Shown here piece after piece: positions 17,746 through 26,500 of a stretch of DNA of 35,946 nucleotides. Within the stretch, counting starts at the first letter, position 1; every line of letters begins with the position of its first letter. Origin of the DNA: Bdellovibrionota bacterium (lineage in GTDB: Bacteria; Bdellovibrionota; UBA1018; CAUJDS01); contig CAUJDS010000073.1 of the NCBI GenBank assembly GCA_963169695.1, forward strand, positions 1-35,946. Direction: 5' to 3'. The notes under the pieces are model-generated. The model made no database searches. It worked only from the letters and a program-made list of their open reading frames with translations, and was not told the DNA's origin. The translations under genes and the position numbers were made by a program.

Positions 17746-18027
17746 CTGGTGCGCAGAACTGGACGACTTTCGAACTGCCTGCGTCATCTACTCTCAGAGT
17801 GCGGTTGCTTAGGCGCAATATCGAATCCTATCGAATATTGACACATTTTACGTCCACCGCTAATCTCGTTGCATAGGTTAGGCAGATACCTTGCGCCTGC
17901 GCACTAAAGCTTGCACTCGAGCACTGTCATTGAACGCACCGTTCTCTAAATCATATTAAACTTAACATCGCTCATCGATGTTTTGGAGCAGGCGACAAAG
18001 CGTTAGTGGGCAATATGTGAGGTTTAT

Positions 18028-18693
18028 ATGAAGAAGCCATTGGTTTCGCCGTCCTTTCTTAAGCAGAAAGCCAGACAACTAAAAAAAGAGAAATCGATAA
18101 GTCAGCATCAGGCGCTTGAAGAGGCATCAAAGATGCTAGGGTTTTCGAATTATCGAAACTATCTGAATTTATTGGAGTCCAACGCTCCGAAGCCCAAGCC
18201 AGCAACCGAAGAACAGATTGAAGCTTTGAGGTTAGATAAAGAAGATATTGCTTTGAAAAGAGCCCATTCCTTGATTGCCGAGACTGAAAAATCCAAGACT
18301 CAACTACATGAATTGCTAGAGAACCTGAAGGCAGTCGAAAACTCAGAAGCTGACGTTCAGGCATTTTGCGAAAAGAGCCCCGCACTTAATAAATACCTCG
18401 AGCTGAATTTCTTTAGCGATTTCTTACGAGATGAGGAATGCGAAATCGAAGATTTTGCACCTTACCACATAGCAAAGCTGGTCACTTTGAAGAATCTTGC
18501 GTTTAGATTTGAAGATGACGTGCTTTTCGTCGAAGGCGATTATGATCTGACACTCGAATTCGCCTTTGATTACGACAAAGATGATAAATCGGATACCTTC
18601 AAAGATCAGGAAATGTTCGGCTCATTTGAGCTAACAATTGATAAAAATCTGGAAATCAACTTCGAGAATCAAGACATTGGACACAATTGGTAG
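18028..18693 (+). CDS. Unknown protein with N-terminal mobile-element-type helical domain
   Basis: A 221-residue protein. The first 50 residues (LKQKARQLKKEKSISQHQAL, then GFSNYRNYLNLLE) resemble the short helical domain seen at the start of many plasmid- and phage-borne proteins, some annotated as glyoxalase-superfamily-related, which reads roughly as K..A..L+......S...AL...A...G+.NY..L. A coiled-coil-like middle part (about 65-120) and a very acidic C-terminal part (about 155-221) follow. Role unknown. Good ribosome-binding site (GAGG). It faces the defence operon, ending 11 bp from the last gene's stop. Confidence 0.6.
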   Translation: MKKPLVSPSFLKQKARQLKKEKSISQHQALEEASKMLGFSNYRNYLNLLESNAPKPKPATEEQIEALRLDKEDIALKRAHSLIAETEKSKTQLHELLENLKAVENSEADVQAFCEKSPALNKYLELNFFSDFLRDEECEIEDFAPYHIAKLVTLKNLAFRFEDDVLFVEGDYDLTLEFAFDYDKDDKSDTFKDQEMFGSFELTIDKNLEINFENQDIGHNW

Positions 18694-18704
18694 AAGATTT
18701 ATTG

Positions 18705-19568
18705 TTAGCTAATTAGGGTGCCAAACTTAAAAAGCGACGCATCCAACGGCGAGCGAGCTTTTGGATTCAACAAAATCTTTAAGTCTTTTCCTGAATCCAT
18801 CATGTCAACTAGATGTCTGGTAGATGTGAATACACCGCTGACGGAGGGATTATTCAATAATCCCTCCGTTGAAATTGATGCCTGTTGGCTCTTTTGAATC
18901 GACTTCTGTTCGGGAAAGACAACCTCTACGTCGTCATTCCTCTCAACCTTGTCGCCAAGATGAACAGAAACTTTAAATGCCATTGCTCCAACTCCCAATA
19001 ACGCCCGCACAGCTAGAGGTGGATACTGGTCAGCAAGGTCGGAGTCCCGCATTTCTCCCGTATTAATTGCGATGACCACTGCATCTTCAGGGGAAATTAT
19101 TTTCTGCTCGATATATCTTTCAATTTTTCTCGCTTTGTCTGCAAACGCGCTGGTTACACGAAGAACCATCTTATCGACAGGAAGTGTTCCAGCTTGCCCT
19201 ACTGGCGGACGTGTCACCTTGTTCTCCTTAGTACCGACTTTTACAGCAACCGCTTCGATCCACATTTTCTTACCATCAGGCAAAAGCACGCAAAAGTCTG
19301 GTCCTTCACCATTCACTTTCTGACCTTTGAATCCTGCGACCTTATAGAGTATCCAAGAAAGATACATCTCCCACCAACGCTGTTGGGGATTTTCAACTGC
19401 ATCCTGTTGAAAATGAGAATCCCCACAATATTGCCAGTGATGCTCAAGAAGTTTAGAGCAATAGTCGCGTACTTCTTGTCGATTAGAATGAGACTTATTG
19501 AAAGCGTAGACATCATTTTTCCCAGCCTTCTCTTCAAAGAAATTATTAGTTCTCTTTCCTTGGCTCAT
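18705..19568 (-). CDS. Possible PD-(D/E)XK-type nuclease, last gene of defence operon
   Basis: A 287-residue protein that I assign tentatively. Residues resembling a PD-(D/E)XK core are Glu67 in WWEMYLSW, GPDF at 89-92 and WIEAVAV at 103-109 (Glu105). The usual Lys of E-x-K is replaced by Val, with a Lys two to three residues later, so catalysis is uncertain. A following segment (MVLRVTSAFADKARKIERY, then VVIAIN) is reminiscent of uncharacterised proteins with PDF...IEAV text. Its ATG directly follows the stop of the HEPN gene (TGAATG), indicating coupled translation. Confidence 0.5.
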   Translation of the reverse strand: MSQGKRTNNFFEEKAGKNDVYAFNKSHSNRQEVRDYCSKLLEHHWQYCGDSHFQQDAVENPQQRWWEMYLSWILYKVAGFKGQKVNGEGPDFCVLLPDGKKMWIEAVAVKVGTKENKVTRPPVGQAGTLPVDKMVLRVTSAFADKARKIERYIEQKIISPEDAVVIAINTGEMRDSDLADQYPPLAVRALLGVGAMAFKVSVHLGDKVERNDDVEVVFPEQKSIQKSQQASISTEGLLNNPSVSGVFTSTRHLVDMMDSGKDLKILLNPKARSPLDASLFKFGTLIS

Positions 19569-20348
19569 TCACGAATCCTGTGGTTCATTTTTTAATTGTT
19601 CCAAATTTGGCTTTATCTTCCCCAAAATTCTGTGTGCTTGATAGTAGCCTGCTAAAGTCTTCGAGCGCTCGGTTTCTTCTGGAGCGAACCAAGACAGTGC
19701 CGAGCGAAATGACTCTATAAAAAAATGAAAATCGACGGTAGCCATCGCCTTATAGAAGTTGATGGGTTCGCCATAGTCTTCGTCTGCATACGCTCCATGT
19801 AAGATTCCATGGCGGTTGGTATTATCGGTATGCGGATACTTACTAGATTCAATATAAAGATGCTGATCCGCATACTCTTTGAATGAGTCCATCATCGAGA
19901 TGATTTCACCGACCGCTCCAATATTATATTTCTGCGCATCATCCTTACAGCTATCGGCAAGACCAATAAATATTTTGCGAGTGGATACTCGTTCACACTT
20001 AATTGAGCGACTCTTCGCCAAGTTGGTCCCGGCGCCTTCAAGAACTGGCATCAAACCAGTTACGGCAATATGATCCAGTCCTAAGAAGTGCGCGCGAACT
20101 GACTCCGCAATGATTTCTTTATATTCTTTTATGTACGGCACAACTGGATAACGACTAACCACCATGGCGGATATGTTCTCAGGCGAGTAAATCAGCGACA
20201 GCATAAACTCCAGATCTTTCTGAGTGAACGCACCGCCAGAGTCGATGATCTTCTTATACATCATGTTTAAAAAACCCATGGATATAAAGGGAGGAATAAA
20301 CCAACCGACACTATTAAAAGCTGTCTTAAAATGATTTAAGTCATGCAT
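19569..20348 (-). CDS. HEPN-type protein with RHGILH motif (candidate RNase)
   Basis: A 259-residue largely helical protein. HEPN RNases share an Rx4-6H motif in a helical bundle; here it is RHGILH at 179-184 in the context NRHGILHG, followed by DYGEPINFYKAMATVDFHF. The region LGLDHIAVTGLMPVLEG upstream also fits this family. HEPN domains are common in toxins and abortive-infection proteins, where they cleave tRNA or mRNA; that this one does so is inference. It starts within the end of the DUF2971 gene (8-bp overlap) and its stop touches the next ATG. Confidence 0.6.
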   Translation of the reverse strand: MHDLNHFKTAFNSVGWFIPPFISMGFLNMMYKKIIDSGGAFTQKDLEFMLSLIYSPENISAMVVSRYPVVPYIKEYKEIIAESVRAHFLGLDHIAVTGLMPVLEGAGTNLAKSRSIKCERVSTRKIFIGLADSCKDDAQKYNIGAVGEIISMMDSFKEYADQHLYIESSKYPHTDNTNRHGILHGAYADEDYGEPINFYKAMATVDFHFFIESFRSALSWFAPEETERSKTLAGYYQAHRILGKIKPNLEQLKNEPQDS

Positions 20349-21252
20349 ACGGTTTTGGCTTCAACTTGTAGCGGTGAGGGTCAGGAATCATCTCGTAGAT
20401 TTTAGCTTCTGGATTCCTTTTTATTGCGAGATCAACAATCGAGTCCTTAGTTTCTTTTGGCATCTTGCAACCTAAGAATACAGAAACCAGCTCGTCGTCA
20501 TGATATGTAAGGCAGTGGTTTTTCTTTCCCTCGAATAAATTAACTAAGATCGGCATATAGAGTCGGATTTCCTCCTCATACGCCCATTCTAAACTTTTTG
20601 TTTTTGTTATTTTCTTTGTGTATTCAGCCAGAATATCTTCAGTTTTTCGAAACATCGACTTTATCAAAAAGTCTTTATGGGATTCGTATAGATAAGGTCT
20701 GTTGTTGGTGTACTCGACATCTTCAGCCAAAATCAACATTGAGTCCTTCTCTACATTTGGCGAGAACTCCAACACTGCACCTTGATGCTTTTCTGCGTAA
20801 TGTGCCCATAAAAGATAATTATCAAACCGCTTAGAAGCACAAAATATGCCCGATAGCTCAAATGCCGTTTTAATATGTGCTAAAGTTTCAGCTCCACTTG
20901 CACGCAGGCTCTCTTCATCCCAAATGTTTTTAGCAGAAAACTCTTTTCTTAAGTTCGCCTTGTATGACTCTGATGCGTTTGAAAGAGCTGATCTAACTGC
21001 AACAAATTTATTAGATTGTGCACTGCCGTTACCTTCAGGCAAGACTTCGTCTGAAGTAGACAATGCTATGAATTCATCAAGGTGCGCTTCTAGGTCAAAG
21101 GCGTCATAACCAAAAAGAGTTTGGATAGAAATGTCGAAGGGGTCGTTGAAATATAGAGGCGAGGAGAAAAGAAGAGTTCCGTTTTGCAAGATTGCCGTGG
21201 CACCAGCTATATCAACATACTTAAAAAGTTGTTTTTTCGCTGTTGCCGACAA
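20341..21252 (-). CDS. DUF2971 family protein
   Basis: A 303-residue protein with the DUF2971 marks: LFKYVDIAGATAILQNGTL and SPLYFNDPFD (FNDPFD at 35-40), FCASKRFDNYLLWAHYAEKH with LLWAHYA at 147-153, and WAYEEEIR at 223-230. The family's biochemical role is unsettled; it recurs in bacterial defence loci and some members have been suggested to have an ADP-ribosyltransferase-like fold. It begins 1 bp after the stop of the small gene before it and overlaps the next gene by 8 bp. Confidence 0.8.
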   Translation of the reverse strand: MSATAKKQLFKYVDIAGATAILQNGTLLFSSPLYFNDPFDISIQTLFGYDAFDLEAHLDEFIALSTSDEVLPEGNGSAQSNKFVAVRSALSNASESYKANLRKEFSAKNIWDEESLRASGAETLAHIKTAFELSGIFCASKRFDNYLLWAHYAEKHQGAVLEFSPNVEKDSMLILAEDVEYTNNRPYLYESHKDFLIKSMFRKTEDILAEYTKKITKTKSLEWAYEEEIRLYMPILVNLFEGKKNHCLTYHDDELVSVFLGCKMPKETKDSIVDLAIKRNPEAKIYEMIPDPHRYKLKPKPYA

Positions 21253-21253
21253 A

Positions 21254-21481
21254 TTAAAGGTCCTTCAGGTCAGGATAGTCCTCTAGAACTTCTTGAGGAA
21301 CTTTAAGTCCACGATTGAGTGCGATCTCAACTGAGCTTTTGTGCTTAGAGAAATTTCCCGTGACAGTCGAATTGCCTCTGGGCGCTCCGAACTTAGCCTC
21401 ATACTCAGTCTTGGTCATTTGCCAAGGCTGTTTCTCTATTTTTCCAGGTGAGCGCTCTTGCTCATTTGTTATGTCATCCAT
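21254..21481 (-). CDS. Small protein of 75 residues in the defence operon
   Basis: Starts 8 bp after the res stop and ends 1 bp before the DUF2971 start. The central text PWQMTKTEYEAKFGAP and the C-terminal HKSSVEIALNRGLKVPQEVL with DYPDL resemble a small helical segment found fused to or next to phage and plasmid DNA-metabolism proteins (typically ending VP.EVL.DYPDL). It may be a protein-protein or nucleic-acid adaptor. Function unknown. Tight packing on both sides makes it a real gene. Confidence 0.6.
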   Translation of the reverse strand: MDDITNEQERSPGKIEKQPWQMTKTEYEAKFGAPRGNSTVTGNFSKHKSSVEIALNRGLKVPQEVLEDYPDLKDL

Positions 21482-21489
21482 GTTACCCC

Positions 21490-24171
21490 TTAGTCTTTAT
21501 ACTCTCTAAAGTTCTCTACCATTTGTTTGAAGTTTTTCATCTCGTACTTTTCAAACGATTCTTGATCGACAAAAACGAAGTCGTATTTTATTTTCTTTTG
21601 TACGCGATTTATATCTTCGCACCATTGCTTTAATCGGAACATTTTTAAAGGAACGTCCAAATCCTCTAAGCCCTTTGTTTCGACAATGTAAACTTCGTTA
21701 TTAGCGACTTTTACGAAAAAGTCCGGGTAATAATTAGAAATGTCGCCATCCGCATTCACATAGTCGATTTTGAAGTGAACCGCCAAATAGTTCTTAGAGT
21801 AAGAAATCACATCTTCGCATTCTTCAAGGAAGGTCGAAAACTCAAGCTCTAGGTGACTATCACCGATGACCTTATTAAAAACGCTTTTCTTGGGAACTAT
21901 AAACCCTTGTTCCTTAGCGATAAATGGACGGGTATTTCGTAACTTAATGTAGTCACGAATTTCTGCATCACCCTTATCCTGAACAGTAAGATCATTGATT
22001 TTCTTTTTAAAAGTTTCAATGATGGTTCGCGTAGCTTCAACTTCCGAAAGATTTCTAACAGTATTCGGGGTGTCTAATTCAATTTCCTTGCCAAAAAGTT
22101 GGCTCGATATGAACTCTTTAACTTTTCCATAAAGGATGGCGTATCCGCTGACTAAACGCAGATCTTTCATTATTGATTGCGTAAAATAGCCTGCAACACT
22201 GTTAAAATCGATTAAGCCAGATGCATCAAGAACAGTTGTATGGGTAATGTTCCCGGTTGTGATGTCTTTAAAAACAATTTCTCTCTGCTCTTCGTCCGAA
22301 AAGTCCTGATATCCGACCGGCTTGTGTCCGAACTTCGTCACATCGAGATTATTTAGATTTTTATACTCTCGATAAATCCGTGGCGTCATAATTGGAATTT
22401 CAATATCTAAGTTGTCTAAATCTTTTTTCTTGTTTTCGCTGTCGATTTCAACAACCAGTGGAGTCCGGGGTTGAGAACCGCTTCCCATAGGACCACGCTC
22501 AAGCTCAACGCCTTCCTGCTGAATGGACTCAACGAAGTCCATAAAAGCTGGTGTTCCAACTATACTTACGAACTCTTGAATATTGCCAGGATACATTTTT
22601 CGCAAGCCACGACCTAAAGCTTGCTCTGGGAGAATATTATTCTGAGCCGTGAAAGCTCGTAATCCGACAATAGTGGTGACATTGCGAACGTCCCATCCTT
22701 CCCGTAAAACCATAACAGAAATAATTGCTTTATACGGACTCTCAGCACTGTCGATAGTGTTTGCTTGCTCCCGCAGTCTGTCGAGCTCCTCCTTGTTTTT
22801 TCCAGAACTGGCTTCTGATATTTCGCCGTTATTCTTGGTATGAATGACTAAGACTGCGCCCTTTAAATCGGCATAGGTATTTTCTAAATATTCCGCCAGA
22901 TCATCACAGTTCTTTGTATCATCGGTCATGATGAAGAGGATGGCTTTTTTGTCGAGTTTTAAGTGCTCTTCATAAGCTTTGCGCCATTCAATCACTCCGA
23001 GATTGATATAGTCTGAATACTTCTCTGTAAATTTAGAACTTTTCTTTTCAGTGAGTTTGGCACGACTAGGACCGTCTGGCACAAGAGGATGCTTTACTAC
23101 GTTCTGCTTAATTGCTTCAACTAAAGGGTAGTCAGAAATTGTTTGGACGAAAATTGCGCCATTCGCGTGCTTTGGAGTTGCAGTTACGTCGAGTTGTAAC
23201 GAAAGAGCCGTTCCTTTTTGCTGTAAGCGGTTATGGATATCTTGGATAGATTTAAACCAAGCATTCTGTGGATCATGAACGTGATGTGCCTCATCGTTAA
23301 TAACCATTAACTCTTCGATATCTCGAACGACTTTACTTAAATCAAGATTTGAATCCGTCGTCGCATTCGCCGGCTTCGGACCCAAAAAATAATCCATAGA
23401 GTTTTCATCATTGGGCGATGCGTGGATATCATTGCCCGAATAAACTCTATGAATATTAGTGAGAAAAACATTACCAACAGGGCTGGTTACATGAACATCA
23501 TCTTGGATATGAAGATCCATCTGGAAATCTGATCTCCACTCCCGTCCATCGAAACCATCGTGAGGCAAAACCGGATCGTCTTTTAGAAAAATACGAAGCC
23601 CTTGAAAGTCTTTGTAGATGCGATCAAGCACGATTATATTGGGCGCTATCACCAAAAAATTGCGAGCCATCGGGGAATTCTCTTCATAGAGTTTATGAAA
23701 AAAGCTCCAGGCTAATGCAAGGCTGATTACTTTGGTCTTCCCGGCTCCAGTTGCCATTTTAACGACGAATCGCTTCCACGTTTCATCAAACATATTGGCA
23801 GAAACAGCACCCGAATTATCAAATCGTATTAAATCATATTTATCTTTTACTTTCATCACGTCGACTAGGTAAATAATCGTCTCTAAAGCTTCACGTTGAG
23901 AGAAAAAGTATTTAAACTCTGAAGAGGAATCAGCTTTCTGGACTAAATGGGGCGTTTTGAACCACCAATTTAACAAGCTTTTACTAGTTTGGGTCGCGCT
24001 TTCGTATCCACTATCACGAAACTTTTTTACTTGCTTTCGAAGCTCTGGGACTAATGGAGGCAACAACTTTTCAAAACTCGTATTTCGCAAAGTTTCATCA
24101 GCAGGAAACCAACGGATAGTTGGGTCTAGAATAGCATAAGGTGACTCTGGGAAGTTTGGATGCAATGCCAT
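21490..24171 (-). CDS. res: Type III restriction enzyme, Res subunit
   Basis: ATP-dependent helicase-nuclease subunit of a type III restriction-modification system. An SF2 helicase core shows motif I TGAGKT (141-146), the DEAH-type motif NDEAHH (293-297), LDVTATP, and motif VI QALGRGLRK near 515. A PD-(D/E)XK nuclease is at the C-terminal end: PDFF near 814, ETKG near 826-829. Length 893 is close to the usual 900-1000. It works with the Mod subunit on unmodified recognition sites. The TAATG junction with mod (1-bp overlap) shows coupling. All catalytic motifs look intact. Confidence 0.92.
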   Translation of the reverse strand: MALHPNFPESPYAILDPTIRWFPADETLRNTSFEKLLPPLVPELRKQVKKFRDSGYESATQTSKSLLNWWFKTPHLVQKADSSSEFKYFFSQREALETIIYLVDVMKVKDKYDLIRFDNSGAVSANMFDETWKRFVVKMATGAGKTKVISLALAWSFFHKLYEENSPMARNFLVIAPNIIVLDRIYKDFQGLRIFLKDDPVLPHDGFDGREWRSDFQMDLHIQDDVHVTSPVGNVFLTNIHRVYSGNDIHASPNDENSMDYFLGPKPANATTDSNLDLSKVVRDIEELMVINDEAHHVHDPQNAWFKSIQDIHNRLQQKGTALSLQLDVTATPKHANGAIFVQTISDYPLVEAIKQNVVKHPLVPDGPSRAKLTEKKSSKFTEKYSDYINLGVIEWRKAYEEHLKLDKKAILFIMTDDTKNCDDLAEYLENTYADLKGAVLVIHTKNNGEISEASSGKNKEELDRLREQANTIDSAESPYKAIISVMVLREGWDVRNVTTIVGLRAFTAQNNILPEQALGRGLRKMYPGNIQEFVSIVGTPAFMDFVESIQQEGVELERGPMGSGSQPRTPLVVEIDSENKKKDLDNLDIEIPIMTPRIYREYKNLNNLDVTKFGHKPVGYQDFSDEEQREIVFKDITTGNITHTTVLDASGLIDFNSVAGYFTQSIMKDLRLVSGYAILYGKVKEFISSQLFGKEIELDTPNTVRNLSEVEATRTIIETFKKKINDLTVQDKGDAEIRDYIKLRNTRPFIAKEQGFIVPKKSVFNKVIGDSHLELEFSTFLEECEDVISYSKNYLAVHFKIDYVNADGDISNYYPDFFVKVANNEVYIVETKGLEDLDVPLKMFRLKQWCEDINRVQKKIKYDFVFVDQESFEKYEMKNFKQMVENFREYKD

Positions 24172-26291
24172 TACTTTTTCCCTTTCCCTGTTAGCTCAAT
24201 TACAGACATCGTATCGTTTCCAAAAATATCGACAACCTTGATGGCAACCTTTTGAGTTTTTGATTCGAATTCATGAAAGGGGCTCATCAATTCCAAAGAA
24301 CGATCCTTCTTGGTGCGGAACGATTGCCACTCGTTTTCAAAAATATAATCACCAGTCCAAACCTCTTCCCACTGATCCGAGGTTTCGCTCTTGGTCCGTA
24401 TGATCTCTTTTTTGCTACCATAGTTAAAATCCACCGACCAATAGTCAACCCAATCACTCCACTTATTGGTTAACTTTTCTCGAGTTATTTTTCCTTTTGC
24501 ATCCTTAGATATTTTTACGATTTGCCCTTGTTCCACGACTACTTTGCTACCTTTGTTCTTCAGATTTTCAGCAACGTCATTCGTCGCATCTTGGTTGTAG
24601 AACACCGAGAAGTCTTTTAGCTCAATGGCAACACTACTTTTTTTAAAATGGGATTTAGCCTCGATATAAGAAACATCATGAAAAGATACCTGATTTTTTT
24701 CTACAGCTCGTTTATCAAAAACATCAGCTGGTATATACTTGGGCGAAATATCAATTCCCTTGCGTTTTGCTTCCTCAAGAGAATCAGGAAAGAGACCCAT
24801 TTCAAATTCGAACCCAAGAATGTCAATTTTAGTAATTTTCTTTTGACGGCACTCAGAAATAATCTCCTCAACGAAAAGTCTAGAAACCGGCAAATTTACA
24901 GGACCAATCGCAACCAGGCGACCATTGCGCTTACCTTGGAATATTTTAAATCCCGTTGTTTTTTCTGCTTTGTATGCCTTTAAGATTAGTTCAATAAATG
25001 CAGATTCTTTTTCTTCTAGCTGTTTAGCTTTTTGCTCTTCGCGCAGGTCGGGGTTTGTTCCAACATAAAGTTGGCGTTCATACTTTCCTAAATTCAGAAT
25101 TTCAAAAGCCCTAAAATCTTTCCCTGCTTTTTTTAGTTCTCGTTGTACACCGATCATCCTCTTGCGAGTTGTATGAATTGCATACTTCCCTAGATCTGCG
25201 ACAATCCATTTGCGACCCATTTTTTCAGCCATTGCCGATACTGATCCAGAACCGCAGAAGAAATCAGCAACGACATCTCCTTCGTTTGTTGTGCTTTCAA
25301 TAATTCTACGAACCAAATGCTCAGGCTTCTGTGTTGGGTAAAATAGATTCTCAGTTTTATCCGCTGGTTGAAGCATCGACAAGCGCCACACGTTATCCAC
25401 CACGCGTTCTTCTCTTGTCTGGTACATTACGTTGCCAGCTTCATCTCGCGCATTAATCATTTTTCCATCAACTTTTTTTCGCACGAGTTGCTTAACTGGA
25501 GTATCGCGTTTCTCCTCAAGAGGATTAAACGTATAGTTTGAATTTTTATTTTTCACATACCAAAAAATAGTATCAGTGGATCTGGGGAAAACACCTTTTC
25601 GAGTGTCTGGCATTTTATTATAATAGTACCAATAGATCTCATTTCTAAAATTATCACGTCCAAATATCTCGTCTAATATCAAGCGAACATAAGGGCTCAC
25701 TCTCCAGTCGCAATGGAGAAAAATACTTCCATCATCAGTCAGAAGGTCTCGAATTAGATGAATGCGCTCGTAAATCATTGCATTAAAAGAATCAGTGCCT
25801 CGCCCCCAAGTATCCCGATAGGCAATTTCTTCTAATATACTCGGCTTTTTAGTTAGAGTCTCATCTCCGACTTCAATATCCATGGAAAAATCAGCGCCGA
25901 CATCAAATGGAGGATCAATGTAAATGAGCTTTAGCCCACCTTGCTTATCGAGCTCATCCCTCAACGGACCGTTTTTAAGTGAAGAGAGGATCAGTTTGTT
26001 GTCGCCCCAAATTAGCTTATTGGTCCAACCGCGTATCTGGCGACCACGATCATCTATATCAAAAAGACTTTGTTGGAGTTTTGTATCGGCTTCTTCACGG
26101 GGTTCGTCGACCTGTTCAATGGTTTGAAATGGCAGAACGATGTTACAAACATCCTTATTTTTCCCGTTCCAAACAAGTTCGACTTCGCGCTTATCTTCAA
26201 AAAGTAAAAACCTATACTTATCTGGAAGTGGTTTTCCCGCTTCGATAAAGCGAGCGACTTCTTGTTGTTCAATCTCAGTTAGTTTTGCCAT
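24171..26291 (-). CDS. mod: Type III DNA adenine methyltransferase, Mod subunit
   Basis: S-adenosylmethionine-dependent N6-adenine methyltransferase that marks and recognises the host site. Motif IV DPPF is at 126-129 (IYIDPPFDVG) and the AdoMet-binding motif ADFFCGSGS is near 343, the beta-class order in which DPPY precedes FxGxG. The stretch before it, with TQKPEHLVRRIIE, is typical of Mod. The target recognition region lies between and after these motifs. Length 706 is slightly longer than the roughly 640 of EcoP15I Mod. Its start overlaps the HTH gene by 13 bp. Confidence 0.93.
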   Translation of the reverse strand: MAKLTEIEQQEVARFIEAGKPLPDKYRFLLFEDKREVELVWNGKNKDVCNIVLPFQTIEQVDEPREEADTKLQQSLFDIDDRGRQIRGWTNKLIWGDNKLILSSLKNGPLRDELDKQGGLKLIYIDPPFDVGADFSMDIEVGDETLTKKPSILEEIAYRDTWGRGTDSFNAMIYERIHLIRDLLTDDGSIFLHCDWRVSPYVRLILDEIFGRDNFRNEIYWYYYNKMPDTRKGVFPRSTDTIFWYVKNKNSNYTFNPLEEKRDTPVKQLVRKKVDGKMINARDEAGNVMYQTREERVVDNVWRLSMLQPADKTENLFYPTQKPEHLVRRIIESTTNEGDVVADFFCGSGSVSAMAEKMGRKWIVADLGKYAIHTTRKRMIGVQRELKKAGKDFRAFEILNLGKYERQLYVGTNPDLREEQKAKQLEEKESAFIELILKAYKAEKTTGFKIFQGKRNGRLVAIGPVNLPVSRLFVEEIISECRQKKITKIDILGFEFEMGLFPDSLEEAKRKGIDISPKYIPADVFDKRAVEKNQVSFHDVSYIEAKSHFKKSSVAIELKDFSVFYNQDATNDVAENLKNKGSKVVVEQGQIVKISKDAKGKITREKLTNKWSDWVDYWSVDFNYGSKKEIIRTKSETSDQWEEVWTGDYIFENEWQSFRTKKDRSLELMSPFHEFESKTQKVAIKVVDIFGNDTMSVIELTGKGKK

Positions 26292-26500
26292 ACAGTCCCT
26301 TGTTTATCGTCTTCGATTTTTGAAATTGCACCGCCATCCATGACCCATTGGTCAACTTCGCGGGCTTTGAATTTCCAAAGTCGCCCCACGCGATGAGCCG
26401 GAATTTTCTTTTTTTCTAGCCAGCGATAAACAGTCTCTTTGGATACTCCCAAGTGAGCACCAATTTCTTCGACCGATAGCCAACGCTCCGATTCACCCAC
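26279..26500 (-). CDS. Excisionase-like / MerR-type helix-turn-helix protein
   Basis: A 73-residue protein with one helix-turn-helix of the excisionase group: WLSVEEIGAHLGVSKETVYR, then WLEKKKIPAHRVGRLWKFK. Such proteins act as recombination-directionality factors or as transcriptional regulators. Here it is the first gene of the restriction operon, with GTG start at 26500 and GGAGG about 8 bp before it. It may control the operon, or help the serine recombinase excise the island; the sequence alone cannot separate these. Confidence 0.8.
   Translation of the reverse strand: MGESERWLSVEEIGAHLGVSKETVYRWLEKKKIPAHRVGRLWKFKAREVDQWVMDGGAISKIEDDKQGTVWQN

Larger units (their letters stand above)
17117..18027. 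other. Non-coding stretch carrying hairpin cluster and left repeat
   Basis: No convincing gene lies in these 911 bases. Frames that stay open here, for example 17333-17632 on plus and 17515-17787 on minus, read through palindromes and have no gene-like composition. The stretch holds a dense cluster of hairpins, the left 125-bp repeat and, at its right end, the start region of the 18028 gene with GAGG about 5 bp before the ATG. Confidence 0.75.

Noticed and set aside
17877-18008. Integron attC site (GTTAGGC at 17877, GCGTTAG at 18001)
   Set aside because: The second copy does not fit the RYYYAAC/GTTRRRY pattern, and no integron integrase is present.
24648-24983. Plus-strand reading frame of 111 codons inside mod
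   Set aside because: It is antisense to an intact, well-supported methyltransferase gene and lacks any domain or start signal.
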